Shown here one piece after another: positions 1 through 9,474 of a stretch of DNA of 64,000 nt. Source of the stretch: an uncultured Clostridia bacterium. Its GTDB lineage: Bacteria; Bacillota; Clostridia; Lachnospirales; Anaerotignaceae. The stretch lies in contig CALWGC010000020.1 in the NCBI GenBank assembly GCA_944378105.1, forward strand, positions 1 through 64,000, written 5' to 3'. A program made the translations under genes and the position numbers. Position 1 is the stretch's first letter, and each line of letters begins with the position of its first letter. Below the pieces are notes generated by a model, which saw only the letters and a program-made list of their open reading frames with translations, searched no databases and had not been told where the DNA came from.

Positions 1-82
1 AATTTATTTTAGTAATGCGGTCGCCAAACCTTCATTCTAAAATTATAATTAGGAGGTTTTGTATACTAAAGTATTTTATTTA

Positions 83-106
83 CCCCTAGTAAAACTAGGG
101 GTTTTG
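83..106 (+). terminator. Hairpin terminator at the window edge
   Basis: CCCCTAG and CTAGGGG arms enclose a short A-rich loop and are followed by TTTTG. It probably ends a plus-strand transcript that enters from the left. I see no supported coding sequence in bases 1-82, although an AGGAGG-like motif lies near base 51. Confidence 0.6.
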
Positions 107-130
107 TTAAGCTAAAGCACCCAAAAACCA

Positions 131-163
131 AAAGACCGGTAGATGTACTGCCGGTCTTTTTTT
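131..163 (+). terminator. Rho-independent terminator
   Basis: An AAAGACCGG / CCGGTCTTT stem is followed by a run of T on the plus strand. It is the second hairpin in a row here, so the upstream transcript appears doubly terminated. Confidence 0.7.
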
Positions 164-202
164 CATGCAAAAAAAGGATTCTACATCCCCCCTCTTTGGC
201 AC

Positions 203-236
203 AAAAAAACCGTTCCTTTTGATGGGAACGGTTTTT
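203..236 (-). terminator. Terminator of the symporter/HAD operon
   Basis: AACCGTTCC pairs with GGAACGGTT, and T/A runs on both sides allow termination on either strand. It lies just beyond the HAD gene stop and closes the minus-strand operon. Confidence 0.75.
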
Positions 237-246
237 ACATTCGTTT

Positions 247-951
247 TTATTTTGCTGCGTTGGCCTGATCTTCCATATACATCCCTTTGATGATGTATAC
301 CAAGGTTTTCAGATCGCCGCACATAATGTCTTCTTGATCGCGGAAGGGACGAACAATCCCCTGACGGTTTACCCAGATGGTTTTGTAACCCATGCGGTTA
401 CCTGGAACCACGTCATACTTAAAGCCAAAACCTGCATGCATCCAGTCTTCCACCGGAATACCCAGTCTTTCCTGGCACAGTTTGAAACCATCGGTATATG
501 GTTTGTAGCAACCAGCCATTTCTGCCGTTACCACGTCGTCGGCTTCGATGCCTGTATTTTTCATAACGGCTTCGATGATGGCGTTATCGGTATTGGTCAG
601 ATAAACCACTTTGGTATATTTTCTCAGTTCTTTCAACGCTTCCACAGAGTCTGGGAATGCTTTCCAATTTGCCATGGAATCGGCAAATTCCTGGGCATCT
701 GCTTCGGTAAATTCAAACCCAAATTCTCTACAGGTCATGCCCATGGTGTGAAACAGCACTTCTTTGTAAGGACGATACTGTTCTTGGATATACACGAACT
801 GAATTTCTTCCCATCTTTGCTGTACTTCTTTGGGATCAACCCCCACGATCCCTTTCTTGTCCATAAATCTTTTAAAGAAAGCCTGTACTTCGCCTTCCCA
901 GTCGATAATGGTGCCAAATACGTCAAAGGATATTGCTTTTGGTACTAACAT
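247..951 (-). CDS. HAD hydrolase, type II haloacid dehalogenase-like
   Basis: The 234-residue protein belongs to the haloacid dehalogenase superfamily and resembles the L-2-haloacid dehalogenase (type II) branch in length and opening motif. Motif I is FDVFGT, with nucleophile Asp10. Motif II is YLTNT near residue 119, the motif III lysine is about Lys150 (CYKPYTDG), and the acidic motif lies near Asp180. The ATG at 951 follows a GGGAG ribosome site; upstream in-frame codons lack one. It is the last gene of an operon led by a sodium:solute symporter. The substrate is unknown: family members act on haloacids, phosphoesters or phosphonates, and no halide-binding residue can be assigned by eye. 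A cytosolic catabolic hydrolase is the likely role. Confidence 0.8.
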   Translation of the reverse strand: MLVPKAISFDVFGTIIDWEGEVQAFFKRFMDKKGIVGVDPKEVQQRWEEIQFVYIQEQYRPYKEVLFHTMGMTCREFGFEFTEADAQEFADSMANWKAFPDSVEALKELRKYTKVVYLTNTDNAIIEAVMKNTGIEADDVVTAEMAGCYKPYTDGFKLCQERLGIPVEDWMHAGFGFKYDVVPGNRMGYKTIWVNRQGIVRPFRDQEDIMCGDLKTLVYIIKGMYMEDQANAAK

Positions 952-1074
952 CTCCGACTCCCTTTCTTCTGTATCTCTTTTTTCGCTTACAACCAAATCT
1001 CCTACCAAAAAACGCTGTCTTGGCCTGCCAGTGCCAATCCAGCACCGCCGTTTTTTTGCAGCCAAAAACGGTCG

Positions 1075-1605
1075 TTATTTCACTTCTTTTGCGGCCCCCA
1101 CCGGGTACAGCGCAAAGACGGCCTCTGCCATCGCCAAAGAAATTTCATCGGGTGTTGCCTGTTTTTCATAAGCCGTTAAAAACGCCTTGATGGCGGCCTG
1201 GGCTTCCACAAAGGGGCCTGGCACGTTGATAAAGGTGGTGCTGCCCTTTTTGCCGCAAACAAGCTTCGTCCACATATGGCCGTTTTTGCCATAAATTTCA
1301 TGGGAGGCATATTCGTCTAAATAGCGAGCCAATGCCGTATGGGTAAAATCTTTACCCAAGGTTGGGCTAAAACGGTGACCGCCGCCACTACCGCCGATCA
1401 ATACAATCAGGTCCGGCGCGCCTTCGGCCACTTCCGTAATTTTCTGGAAAATCACATCTTCCACGTCTTTCAGTGGGCACAAACGTGTGACTTCTGCTTG
1501 GGGATATTGGCGCAGAATTTGGCCCATCAATTCTGGTGCATCCAAGTCTAACACAATGCCGTTTTGAATTTCGTCCCCAGTTGGGAGAATATATGCTTTT
1601 TTCAT
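1075..1605 (-). CDS. MogA/MoaB-fold (molybdopterin-binding-like) protein of unknown role
   Basis: The 176-residue protein looks like a stand-alone MoCF-biosynthesis (MogA/MoaB/CinA-N) domain. It has a strand-rich start (ILPTGDEIQNG) and a glycine-rich loop, LIGGSGGGHRFSPT, at residues 69-82 where MogA proteins carry their GGTG substrate loop. I chose the ATG at 1605 because it overlaps the preceding gene's stop as ATGA; an ATG at 1620 is the alternative. No other molybdenum cofactor gene is present, so cofactor synthesis is doubtful. A role in the neighbouring catabolic operon is inferred from position. The altered loop suggests the ligand may not be molybdopterin. Confidence 0.6.
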   Translation of the reverse strand: MKKAYILPTGDEIQNGIVLDLDAPELMGQILRQYPQAEVTRLCPLKDVEDVIFQKITEVAEGAPDLIVLIGGSGGGHRFSPTLGKDFTHTALARYLDEYASHEIYGKNGHMWTKLVCGKKGSTTFINVPGPFVEAQAAIKAFLTAYEKQATPDEISLAMAEAVFALYPVGAAKEVK

Positions 1606-1964
1606 GGTCTCTTCATCCATCTTTCCATTGCGCAGGCAGAAATCGGTTCCGCCGGAATTTCGTCATAGTTTACTTCTACAATCTTGTCACTGCAAGTCAT
1701 CTTGGTCAAATCCGTCACCGTAATGCCTTCGGTCAAAACCAGGCTTTCGATGAGGCCTTTTTCGTTGCGGCGCACTTGTTCTGGTTCAATGTTATAGACA
1801 TCCATTTCAATGTTATCACCAGTTACGCCAATGACGCGGACAAACGTATGCAGTTTTTCCGACAAAATTTCTTCCAGCTGTTTCGTGTTCAATCCTTTCA
1901 CTTTCAAGCCGGAAATTTTCATCACAGACTTGTCTGCATGTGCAATGATATATTCATGATCCAT
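1602..1964 (-). CDS. Uncharacterised 120-residue operon protein
   Basis: I do not recognise this protein. It is acidic and soluble, with no signal peptide or membrane segment. The first half reads like an alpha/beta domain (HADKSVMKISGLKVKGLNTK). Three cysteines are not obvious: only two are visible, in MTCSDK and SACAMERW near the C-terminus. The ATG at 1964 follows AGAGGTG. Its stop overlaps the start of the MogA-like gene by four bases (ATGA), which implies translational coupling and equal dosage. A hairpin lies between it and the 343-residue gene upstream. It may be a small subunit or partner of that larger protein, but that is only an inference from position. Confidence 0.6.
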   Translation of the reverse strand: MDHEYIIAHADKSVMKISGLKVKGLNTKQLEEILSEKLHTFVRVIGVTGDNIEMDVYNIEPEQVRRNEKGLIESLVLTEGITVTDLTKMTCSDKIVEVNYDEIPAEPISACAMERWMKRP

Positions 1965-1990
1965 ACTGCCACACCTCTGTTTTCTACAAA

Positions 1991-2014
1991 CCTCCGCCCT
2001 TTCGGACGGAGGTC
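1991..2014. other. Intercistronic hairpin
   Basis: CCTCCG...CGGAGG arms form a short stem between the 343-residue and 120-residue genes, without a long T run on the minus strand. It could stabilise or process the operon mRNA rather than terminate it. Confidence 0.4.
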
Positions 2015-2128
2015 GTTGTTTTGGAATGTATTGGGCCTTTGGCCTGCTGTTATTTTACACTATTTTCTCACCCGATGCAATTGATGGGCAAAAAATTGTG
2101 CAACCATCCCGAAAGATTGTGCATTCGA

Positions 2129-3160
2129 TCAGCATTCTGCATAACGAATTTCGCTGATATCGGCCACTTTGAACAGTTTGCCGTCGGTCAAACCAGGTAC
2201 AATTTCGTCTGCTTTGGCCAAAATTTCTTCTCTGGTCATTGGGGTAGAAGGTGCTTCCAAGTCGGCACGACGGATTCCAACGCTTTCCAATTCAATCCAA
2301 GCCCTCTCTTCGATATTGTCGAAGGCGATTGGTTTGCCCATGGCTTTGGCGATGGAAAGTACGGCTGGAGAACAGCCCAAATCTTTGCCTGGCACCAGGC
2401 CGATTTCCAATGCACGCATGGTGTATTCTGCCAAGGTGCGTTTTGGACCGGCAATGGCTGGGTAATCACTCTTTACGGTTTTGGCATATTTGCCAGAGTT
2501 ATGGGCGGTCAACCCTGCGCCATAGGAACGATGGAAGATACGGCCATAGGTTTCAAATACCACCATACCAATCCCAACGGAGATTTCCGGACCGGCCACA
2601 CCGATGAGCACTTCGCCATCTTTCATGATTTCCAAAGCACCATACGCTGGGATCAGCACTTCCGTCATATCCACCACGTTCATCACTTCCGAACCGGTGT
2701 TGTTGTTGGCAATCCGGCCGGTGATGGTCTGGGTTTCGTTATGAGGGACACGAGGCCATCTGTCTTCGAAGTTAGGACCACGATAGAGGCGTTTGCCTTT
2801 ATAAGCATCGATGTTATCCCATTGTTTCATGTGTGGCTCTTCGGCCAACAGCTTGGTGGAATAAGGCTGTTCGGAAACTTCCAGATAGCCGAAATCTTTG
2901 TTGATCATGCCATAGTCCACCGATGCAAAAGCAACGATGCCATAGTCCACCATGATCCCGTCGCTGCTGACGGTAACGGCGTCCATATCAATGATATTGA
3001 TGGCAGAAGGTTCTTTGAAGTCCTTTGCGATCACTTCGCAAGCTTGACGATAAGTCAGTCCTGCTGCTACCACGTCTTTTTTGTCCACAAAAATCAAGTG
3101 GATGGGGTTTCTTCCTTCGGCTGCGCCTTGTGGAATCAATTTATATTTGAGCTTGTTCAT
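2129..3160 (-). CDS. Uncharacterised 343-residue protein, likely the main enzyme of the first operon
   Basis: I cannot place this protein in a family. It is soluble, with no signal peptide or membrane span, and has a full-length strongly translated frame: the ATG at 3160 follows AAGGAG. Segments that look structured or catalytic are YRGPNFEDRWPRVPHNETQ (middle), a glycine-rich VLIGVAGPEISVGIGMVVFE stretch, and SYGAGLTAHNSGKYAK. A later helix-rich part contains LGCSPAVLSIAKAMGKP, and the protein ends in Cys. It sits between two other unknown small proteins in an operon led by a symporter and closed by a HAD hydrolase, so a catabolic enzyme or lyase-like role is plausible. No cofactor motif is evident. 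A fold prediction would be the next step. Confidence 0.7.
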   Translation of the reverse strand: MNKLKYKLIPQGAAEGRNPIHLIFVDKKDVVAAGLTYRQACEVIAKDFKEPSAINIIDMDAVTVSSDGIMVDYGIVAFASVDYGMINKDFGYLEVSEQPYSTKLLAEEPHMKQWDNIDAYKGKRLYRGPNFEDRWPRVPHNETQTITGRIANNNTGSEVMNVVDMTEVLIPAYGALEIMKDGEVLIGVAGPEISVGIGMVVFETYGRIFHRSYGAGLTAHNSGKYAKTVKSDYPAIAGPKRTLAEYTMRALEIGLVPGKDLGCSPAVLSIAKAMGKPIAFDNIEERAWIELESVGIRRADLEAPSTPMTREEILAKADEIVPGLTDGKLFKVADISEIRYAEC

Positions 3161-3209
3161 TTTCTTTTCTCCTTCCTGTTCATCCTTATTCTTGTCTTTT
3201 CGTCAAGCA

Positions 3210-3584
3210 TCAATCGAAAGGAACACGGCGGTCGTCCACTTCTTCTGCGTCATGGTAATAGCATTCTGCCGCAGGAGTGGTAATGAACATACTGCCCAAA
3301 ATGGCCTTGCCGGCGGTGCCGTCTTTTTTGATGGCTTTGAAAACGATGGTGTGGATGGTTTCTGGAATTTGTGGTAAAACGGTTACTTCAATTTTTGCTA
3401 CATCTGGGTTTTCGGCCAATTCTTCCATAAATTCTTCTGCACGACCCACACGCAGGGAAGCCAATTTGGCGCTTTCCATGTTTTCCATGCCCCGCACCAC
3501 GACTTCCGTATCTGGGTTAAATTTTTTGCCTGCGTCCTGCAATTTTTTGTAGAAATCGGGCAATTTTGTGTGCATCAGTTTCAT
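3210..3584 (-). CDS. Uncharacterised 124-residue operon protein
   Basis: I do not recognise this protein. It is small and soluble. A helical N-terminal half (PDFYKKLQDAGKKFNP, ESAKLASLRVGRAEEFMEEL) is followed by a strand-rich half (AKIEVTVLPQIPETIHTIVF) and an acidic tail with Cys, His and several Asp (ECYYHDAEEVDD) that could bind a metal. The ATG at 3584 follows GGAGG; upstream in-frame codons lack a ribosome site. It lies directly upstream of the 343-residue gene and downstream of the symporter. It may form a complex with the other small protein and the 343-residue protein, but this is inference from gene order only. Confidence 0.65.
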   Translation of the reverse strand: MKLMHTKLPDFYKKLQDAGKKFNPDTEVVVRGMENMESAKLASLRVGRAEEFMEELAENPDVAKIEVTVLPQIPETIHTIVFKAIKKDGTAGKAILGSMFITTPAAECYYHDAEEVDDRRVPFD

Positions 3585-3770
3585 GCTAATCTCCTCCTTG
3601 AAAACAACTTCTTTTTTTCCTCTATCATCAAGTTGCTTCGTCTTTCTTCCAGTTTTCGCTCTCTGCCTGCGAACAGAAGGCCAAAGGCCAAGGCAGAGCG
3701 CCAATCGCTTTGGTTGGACCGGCGGCAGGTTTGACCCTGCCGCCAAACAACAAGAGAATCTGTTTTTTTC

Positions 3771-5204
3771 TTAAACCGTTTCATCCTGGCCAGCAAAGAA
3801 TGCCTTGTCGCGTTCGGTTGGGCCTTTGTAAGTTGCTTTGGAAACAAAGTACAGCAACAATACAGAAACGGGGATGGCAAAAATGGCACTTGGAATATCA
3901 TAAATCGGAGTACCGGTAAATTCGTTGGCCAGCGTAATGACAGCGCCGGAAACGATGGAAGCCGTAGCCCCCTGTACCGTTACTTTTCTCCACATCAAAG
4001 CAGCAAAGAGTGCTGGGGTGATGGCGGAAGAATACAGGGCGTACACATAGTTTTGTACAGCCAATACGTCTGGGAAGAACGTACCCATGACATAAGCAAT
4101 CACAGCAAAGATCACCAGGCAAACACGGATATACCAAACTTTTCTCTTTTCGGTGGCGTTTTTATCAAAGAACTGGCACCAAATATCCATAACACCACTG
4201 GTGGTGGCCGAAAGCAGATAGCTGTTGGCCGTGGTCAAAATCAAAGCTGCGCCGCAGGCCAGCATCAAAGCACCCACAACCGGCACCACATCGCCTGCAT
4301 AAGTAAAGAACAACAAGTCGCTGGTTACGTCTGGATATACGGTACGCAATACAAAGCCCAGCGTCGAAGAACAGAACATAACGGCAAAGATAATGATAAC
4401 GAAAATATAAATGGCGTGTTTCAATGTTTTGTTGTCACGGCCAGAAGACATTCTCTGAATGAAGTTCTGGTCACCAATGATGTTCATGGTGCCGCCAAAG
4501 GTCAAGGCCAGCCATCCCAAAGCACCATAGTTACCAAATGGGAAATCCGTGGTTCCTTCTGCCGTACGGGCCAAAACACCTTCCAAACCGCCATTAAAGG
4601 CAACTGAAGCAATCAGGGCCACGATCATGGCAAATGTGATAAAAATGGAACCAAAACAGTCTGTTACAGCAACAGAACGCATCCCACCCATCATGGCAAG
4701 CGCAACAATCACCACAATCCCGATGATGGTAGAAGCCGTTAAGCTGGCTCCGGTACAGATATAAAGGGCATTGCCAAAGGCTTTAAACTGATAGGCACAA
4801 GTACCTACATAGGCGATAACAATAACGATCGCGGCAAAGTTTCTGGCGAAGGCTCCATAACGGTCATTGAAGATATCGCTGACAGTCAAAGCTTCTCTGC
4901 GGCGTACTCTCGTTGCCACATGATACAGCAACAACGGCGCCAAACTTTGGCAAGACATGTACAAAATAGCTGGCCACCAGCCGTAGTTGGCCCCCACTGC
5001 CAACGAACCGCCAGTGATGGTACCGCCGCCAACCCAGGTGGCTGCCATGGTGCCGCCCAGAATCAATGGACCAAGCTGGCCGCCGGCAATCAACATATCT
5101 TTGGTGTCTTTTGCCGGGTGTTTTTTGGAATAAATGGCACCCACAATGACGACGGCCACGATGTAGGCCACAACTGCACATAAAAGAATCCAATTTACGC
5201 TCAT
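3771..5204 (-). CDS. Sodium:solute symporter (SSS family)
   Basis: The 477-residue protein has about thirteen hydrophobic segments and the SSS hallmarks. These include a GG-rich TM2 region (GGTMAATWVGGGTITGGS), a GGMRSVAVTDC loop after TM5, and conserved WxALTFGG and NSYLLSATTSGVMDIW segments. It should import an organic anion, amino acid or similar solute with Na+ at the cytoplasmic membrane. The ATG at 5204 follows GGGAGG. As first gene of the operon it probably supplies the substrate for the enzymes downstream. The substrate cannot be read from sequence. An AraC regulator is divergently transcribed from about 660 bases away. Confidence 0.85.
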   Translation of the reverse strand: MSVNWILLCAVVAYIVAVVIVGAIYSKKHPAKDTKDMLIAGGQLGPLILGGTMAATWVGGGTITGGSLAVGANYGWWPAILYMSCQSLAPLLLYHVATRVRRREALTVSDIFNDRYGAFARNFAAIVIVIAYVGTCAYQFKAFGNALYICTGASLTASTIIGIVVIVALAMMGGMRSVAVTDCFGSIFITFAMIVALIASVAFNGGLEGVLARTAEGTTDFPFGNYGALGWLALTFGGTMNIIGDQNFIQRMSSGRDNKTLKHAIYIFVIIIFAVMFCSSTLGFVLRTVYPDVTSDLLFFTYAGDVVPVVGALMLACGAALILTTANSYLLSATTSGVMDIWCQFFDKNATEKRKVWYIRVCLVIFAVIAYVMGTFFPDVLAVQNYVYALYSSAITPALFAALMWRKVTVQGATASIVSGAVITLANEFTGTPIYDIPSAIFAIPVSVLLLYFVSKATYKGPTERDKAFFAGQDETV

Positions 5205-5863
5205 ACATGTTCCTCCCTACCTAAAAAAATAGTAAATGATAGCATATCTCAAATCCACTTGTTCGCCGCAGTGGATCGAAATCGGAAAAGAATGAAAAAG
5301 AAACACTTTTGGGTCTCTTCTTCGCTTGACTGGTTCTTCTTGTGTGCCTTTTGTTGCAAAAATCTATCAAAAAAGGAAAGGCTGCCGTTGCAACGCTTTC
5401 ATTTGAAACAAACAACGTTGGGAGATGGTTTGTTTTGTGGAACACTTTGTATGGATTTATATTAACACTCCTGTTAGGAAGATACAATCGATTTTCCACG
5501 CTAATTATAAAACTATATTAGCCTAACCTAAAAATCAAATCCATTTTTCGAAAAAATAATTTCCAGAAAATAGGTATGTACCATATTACACACTTTTGTT
5601 CTGATTTGAAAAAACAAGAGTTAAATTTTATTTTTTTTAGAAAAATTTCATCAATTTAGAACGAGATCAAAAAAAATTGCCTATTTTTCAACAAAAAAAT
5701 TTTTTGTGCGTATCTCACAATGAACTCTATTCTAACCATAGTTTTTACCCATTTTTGGAATCCTCTTTTTTGCAACTCTCACAAAAATGGAAAAAGCAAT
5801 GGTAAAATCCTTTTTTGTATGGTAAAATATGCGCGAAAGAGTAAAAATCCAAATGAGAAAGAG
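5205..5863. other. AT-rich divergent control region
   Basis: This gene-free stretch of about 660 bases separates the symporter operon from the AraC gene. On the minus strand, TATAAT (complement of 5504-5509) has only a weak -35 (TTTAGG, 5527-5532, spacing 17), as expected for an activator-dependent promoter. The A/T tracts around 5570-5720 suggest bent DNA. No RNA gene is apparent. Confidence 0.4.
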
Positions 5864-6790
5864 GTGAGACTCATACAAACGTTTCAACATATTCCCTATT
5901 CCCGTGACATCAATTTCGATGGCAATTTGGAAGAGACTTCTTCCCGTAATTCCCGCACCCACCCCATCGATATTTATGTTGCCGACTTCAGCCAATATAC
6001 CATCCCCATCATCCAACACCATTGGCATGAAAAACTGCAATTTATGGTGGTGATGGAAGGACACATCCAGTTTGAAATTGCCGGGGAGACCTTTGTTTTG
6101 GCCAAAGGCGAAGGCGTGTTCATCAATTCCAACGTCATCCACATGTCGGCCCCCGTCAATGGCGCCCAGGCCCAACTGTTTTCCATCTTGTTTGATACAG
6201 GGGTATTGGGCGGTGTGGACCAAGTGGGGTTAAAGTACATCCTCCCCATTGTGGATTGCCCTAATTTAAAATATGTCATTTTAAAACCATCCATGCCTTG
6301 GCAGCGCAATATGTTGCAATATTTATCCCACATGCTGGAGGTGGGCGAAAAACAAGAATTTGGGTTTGAACTGGAGCAAAAAAATGACCTGGGTTGTCTT
6401 TGGCTCATTTTTATTCGAAACATGCGAGATACCTTGAGCAGTGTGCCAAAGAAAAATTCCGTCGATGAAAGCCGCATCAAGGCCATGTTGGAATTTATCC
6501 ACAAGCATTATGGCGAAAACATCAGCCTGCAAGAAATTGCCGACGCGGCCCAGCTGAGCAAAAGCGAATGCTGCCGCTGTTTCCAGCGGACGTTAAAAGC
6601 CTCTCCCTTTGAATACCTCATCCAAGTGCGCATCTCCATTGCTTCCAACTTGATTTTAAACACCGATGCGTCCATTGGCCAAATTGCCGAACAGGTGGGC
6701 TTTAACGGCCTCAGCTACTTCCACAAAACCTTTAAATCCATGATGCACATGACCCCCATGGAATTTCGTAAAAACGGGAAAAGCGAATAA
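5864..6790 (+). CDS. AraC-family transcriptional regulator with N-terminal cupin domain
   Basis: The protein is about 308 residues. An N-terminal cupin-like sensing half (HHWHEKLQFMVVMEG, FVLAKGEGVFINSNVIH) is followed by a C-terminal pair of helix-turn-helix motifs (SLQEIADAAQLSKSECCRCF and SIGQIAEQVGFNGLSYFHKTF). The start is uncertain. GTG at 5864 is adopted, but ATG at 5819 is in frame and an AGGTGA motif at 5863-5868 sits five bases before an ATA codon. It is divergent from the symporter operon and is its likely local regulator, sensing a small ligand through the cupin. It ends before a bidirectional terminator. Confidence 0.8.
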   Translation: MRLIQTFQHIPYSRDINFDGNLEETSSRNSRTHPIDIYVADFSQYTIPIIQHHWHEKLQFMVVMEGHIQFEIAGETFVLAKGEGVFINSNVIHMSAPVNGAQAQLFSILFDTGVLGGVDQVGLKYILPIVDCPNLKYVILKPSMPWQRNMLQYLSHMLEVGEKQEFGFELEQKNDLGCLWLIFIRNMRDTLSSVPKKNSVDESRIKAMLEFIHKHYGENISLQEIADAAQLSKSECCRCFQRTLKASPFEYLIQVRISIASNLILNTDASIGQIAEQVGFNGLSYFHKTFKSMMHMTPMEFRKNGKSE

Positions 6791-6837
6791 AACTACCACA
6801 AAGACAGTCGATCAAAAAAACACTCAAAAAAAGAAAA

Positions 6838-6876
6838 GAGCTGGAATCCTGCAAAAAGGATTCCAGCTCTTTTTCT
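6838..6876. terminator. Bidirectional terminator, palindrome-family copy 1
   Basis: AGAGCTGGAATCCT pairs with AGGATTCCAGCTCT, with T/A runs outside. It ends the AraC gene on the plus strand and the DUF815 gene on the minus strand. It is one of six related hairpins in this window. Confidence 0.8.
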
Positions 6877-6905
6877 ACGCTTAAAAAGCTGCTTTTTGTT
6901 GAAAC

Positions 6906-8228
6906 TCAAAGGGATGGATCGCTCTGTTTTCCGGCCAAATCGTCGATAAACTGTTGCGCCGTTCGTCCAGAAATGCCGCCGTGGCGCAATTCCCATTGAT
7001 TGGCCTTGGCCAACAATTCTTCTTTGGAAATCTTGATTTGAGGATGTTTGGCAGCCAAGCCTTCCACAATGTCGTGAAACGCCTTTCTGTTTGGCGCAGA
7101 ATAATCGATCAGCACGCCAAAACGGCTGGCCAGAGACAGTTTTTCCTGCACCGTATCGGAACGATGGATGTCGCCTTGAAATTCCATATCGTTTTTGTCG
7201 TTCCACGTTTCTTTAATCAAGTGGCGACGGTTGGATGTGGCATAGATCAAAATGTTATCGGGCCGTGTCTCTACGCCGCCTTCGATAACGGCCTTCAGGA
7301 ATTTATATTCCACTTCCTCCGCTTCAAAGGACAAATCGTCAATATAGATGATAAACCGATAGTTTCTCTTTTTGATCTGGGCAATCACCGCCGACAAGTC
7401 GCGGAATTGATATTTGTAAATTTCAATCATCCGAAGCCCTTGGTCGGCATATTCGTTGAGAATCGCTTTTACACTGGAGGATTTTCCGGTGCCGGCATCG
7501 CCATAGAGCAACACGTTATTGGCCGTCCGTCCTGCCACAAAAGCCTCTGTGTTATCCCGCAGTTGCTTTTTTTGCAATTCATAGCCAATCAAATCCGACA
7601 GCCGAATCCGCTCTGCATTGGACACAGGGCAAAATTCCAGGTCTTTTCCCTCTTCATGCTTAATCCGAAAAGCCCGGTGCATGGCAAACATGCCAACCCC
7701 GTGCAGCCGGTAATAATCGGTCAAAATGGCAAACATGGCTTCCACATCGGCCGAGGCCGCCAGCTCCTGGCTCAGGCTTCGAATCATTTCTCCCGCTTCC
7801 CGGTCATAAATTTGTTCTCGCTTGCTGATGGCCTGATAATGGGTGATAGCTGTAAAACAGTTGATTTCCAAATCCTGCTCCATGGGCGCAAAATCATAGA
7901 AAAACAGATTGCGGAACACCTGTAAATCCTGTTTGGCCAGCTGGTTGACCGTTCCGTCTCCGGCTCCCACCCGCTCACAAGTCAGGGTAAAGGAGTTTTC
8001 GTTATTCATCAGCAAAAACGTCAAATAATTTTGCCATAAGTTTCCATCAAAACCAAACGTGGTCCCCAGGTCCAACAATTTTTTGATTTCCTGATAAATC
8101 CGATGCACCAGTTGGTCTTTGGATTGTTTTTTTTCTTTCCAGTCGGCAGTAATTTGTGCCAAGGCCGGCAAAATCTCATCTTCTGCAAAACGGCTGTATA
8201 ATAAAAGCCGCATCACCTGTTTATCCAT
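6906..8228 (-). CDS. DUF815 family AAA-type ATP-binding protein
   Basis: The 440-residue protein has a helical N-terminal half and a C-terminal AAA-like ATPase half. Walker A is LLYGDAGTGKSS, Walker B is IIYIDDLSFE, and an arginine-finger-like YATSNRRHLIKE follows. The closing WELRHGGISGRTAQQFIDDL segment is typical of the DUF815 family. Family members are widespread in Clostridia and usually lack an assigned role; a loader or remodelling function is a guess. It is transcribed from the minus strand and follows the ilv operon after a hairpin of about 32 bases, so it is probably a separate unit. The ATG at 8228 opens MDKQVMRLL. Confidence 0.85.
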   Translation of the reverse strand: MDKQVMRLLLYSRFAEDEILPALAQITADWKEKKQSKDQLVHRIYQEIKKLLDLGTTFGFDGNLWQNYLTFLLMNNENSFTLTCERVGAGDGTVNQLAKQDLQVFRNLFFYDFAPMEQDLEINCFTAITHYQAISKREQIYDREAGEMIRSLSQELAASADVEAMFAILTDYYRLHGVGMFAMHRAFRIKHEEGKDLEFCPVSNAERIRLSDLIGYELQKKQLRDNTEAFVAGRTANNVLLYGDAGTGKSSSVKAILNEYADQGLRMIEIYKYQFRDLSAVIAQIKKRNYRFIIYIDDLSFEAEEVEYKFLKAVIEGGVETRPDNILIYATSNRRHLIKETWNDKNDMEFQGDIHRSDTVQEKLSLASRFGVLIDYSAPNRKAFHDIVEGLAAKHPQIKISKEELLAKANQWELRHGGISGRTAQQFIDDLAGKQSDPSL

Positions 8229-8293
8229 AGCAATCCCCCTTTGCTTTGGCCTTTGGCTTTTTTCCCATACCCAAAAGTTTGATCCATAAACAG

Positions 8294-8325
8294 ATGGGTT
8301 TCACAGTGTTACCTGTGAAACCCAT
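8294..8325 (-). terminator. Strong hairpin after ilvC
   Basis: ATGGGTTTCACAG and CTGTGAAACCCAT form a perfect 13-bp stem around a six-base loop just beyond the ilvC stop. A GATCCA/TGGATC pair lies outside it. The T run is weak, so it may act as a 3' stabiliser as well as a terminator. Confidence 0.55.
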
Positions 8326-8364
8326 GGATCGAAAGCCCAAAAGCCTCGTTTGTTCAGCTGTTGA

Positions 8365-9408
<1,044 letters not shown>

Positions 9409-9445
9409 CTAAAATTTTTATTGTATTTCTATTGGGTTTACTGTT

Positions 9446-9474
9446 ACTATACCCAAAAAACTGCCAAAAATCAA
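9446..9474 (-). promoter_or_regulatory. Internal promoter for ilvC
   Basis: On the minus strand, TTGATT and TATAGT are separated by 17 bases. The -35 overlaps the ilvN stop codon. This would allow ilvC transcription independent of the attenuated ilvB promoter. Confidence 0.55.

Noticed and set aside
2021..3283. Plus-strand frame of 420 codons opposite the 343-residue gene
   Set aside because: Composition and lack of a ribosome site mark it as a shadow; the minus-strand gene has an AAGGAG site and fits an operon.
5340..5360. TGTGCC-N-TTGC sigma-54-like element in the symporter/AraC region
   Set aside because: The -24 half lacks GG and the spacing is wrong; no sigma-54 activator is encoded next to it.
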